A DNA stretch of 64,000 nt, from positions 7,329,001 to 7,393,000 of the forward strand of contig NZ_CP095481.1 of the NCBI RefSeq assembly GCF_023023025.1, read 5' to 3'. Shown piece by piece: positions 63,971 to 64,000 of this stretch; positions within the stretch are counted from its first letter, which is position 1, and every line of letters starts with the position of its first letter. The notes beneath the pieces were generated by a model. The model had not been told where the DNA came from. It saw only the letters and a list, made by a program, of their open reading frames with translations, and did no database searches. The DNA is from Amycolatopsis sp. WQ 127309. GTDB taxonomy: Bacteria > Actinomycetota > Actinomycetes > Mycobacteriales > Pseudonocardiaceae. Made by a program: the position numbers and the translations under genes.

Positions 63971-64000
63971 GTGCGCTGGAGCCGGAACCTTCGAGCGGCC
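63971..64000 (+). CDS. Start of an unidentified gene cut by the right edge
   Basis: GTG at 63971 behind GAGGAG (63956-63961) gives MRWSRNLRAA before the window ends. A basic, Trp-containing start like this is common in membrane sensor kinases of actinomycetes, but ten residues cannot identify a family. Other GTG codons at 63961 and 63963 are possible in other frames. Confidence 0.3.
   Translation, partial: MRWSRNLRAA

Noticed and set aside
1..64000. Search for tRNA, rRNA, riboswitch, insertion sequence or phage genes
   Set aside because: No convincing example was found by reading both strands. Short non-coding RNAs could be missed without a covariance search.

Overview
The window is very G+C-rich with strong third-position GC bias, uses many GTG starts and translationally coupled overlaps, and encodes F420-type luciferase-like oxidoreductases, STAS/HATPase sigma-factor regulators and a giant modular polyketide synthase. 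This points to a filamentous actinomycete. Pseudonocardiales, and Amycolatopsis in particular, is my best guess, but that is an inference from style and not from a marker gene. No rRNA, tRNA, CRISPR array or insertion sequence was seen.

Region 1 (1-31518): most of a trans-acyltransferase polyketide cluster, all on the + strand and cut by the left edge. A 5.8-thousand-residue PKS without AT domains is followed, with 4-base overlaps, by a free-standing AT fused to a PfaD-like enoyl reductase and by a cytochrome P450. Then come a second PKS ending in a thioesterase, a second paralogous P450, a SAM methyltransferase and a 14-helix drug exporter, closed by a strong hairpin. In-window module order is DH-KR-cMT-ACP / KS-KR-cMT-ACP / KS / KS-DH-KR-ACP-ACP / KS-DH // ACP / KS-DH-KR-cMT-ACP-TE, where // marks the break between the two PKS proteins. 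The chain should be multiply alpha-methylated, released by the TE, and tailored by two P450s and a methyltransferase. I do not recognise the product.

Region 2 (31519-39265): a serine hydrolase, an LLM oxidoreductase, then a secreted alpha-L-rhamnosidase (GH78) and a secreted SGNH esterase behind a perfect LacI-type operator, probably for rhamnose-containing plant polysaccharide. A deletion remnant of an MFS transporter follows.

Region 3 (39266-48481): a stress and signalling block. It holds two STAS anti-anti-sigma proteins, two HATPase anti-sigma-like kinases, a zinc alcohol dehydrogenase behind a SigB/SigF-type promoter, a hemerythrin, an esterase, a manganese catalase, a catalase homologue that has lost two metal ligands and gained a DUF2188 tail, a free DUF2188 protein, an NADP/F420 reductase-like protein and two MarR regulators.

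Region 4 (48478-58175): an uptake and catabolism locus with a serine hydrolase, an IclR regulator, a five-gene oligopeptide-type ABC transporter, a degenerate ROK protein, a creatininase-family amidohydrolase and a glucarate-dehydratase-like enolase-superfamily enzyme.

Region 5 (58200-64000): a TetR/TetX-like pair with twin operators, then a tightly overlapped operon of a cystathionine-beta-synthase-like enzyme and two luciferase-like monooxygenases, and the start of a gene running off the right edge.
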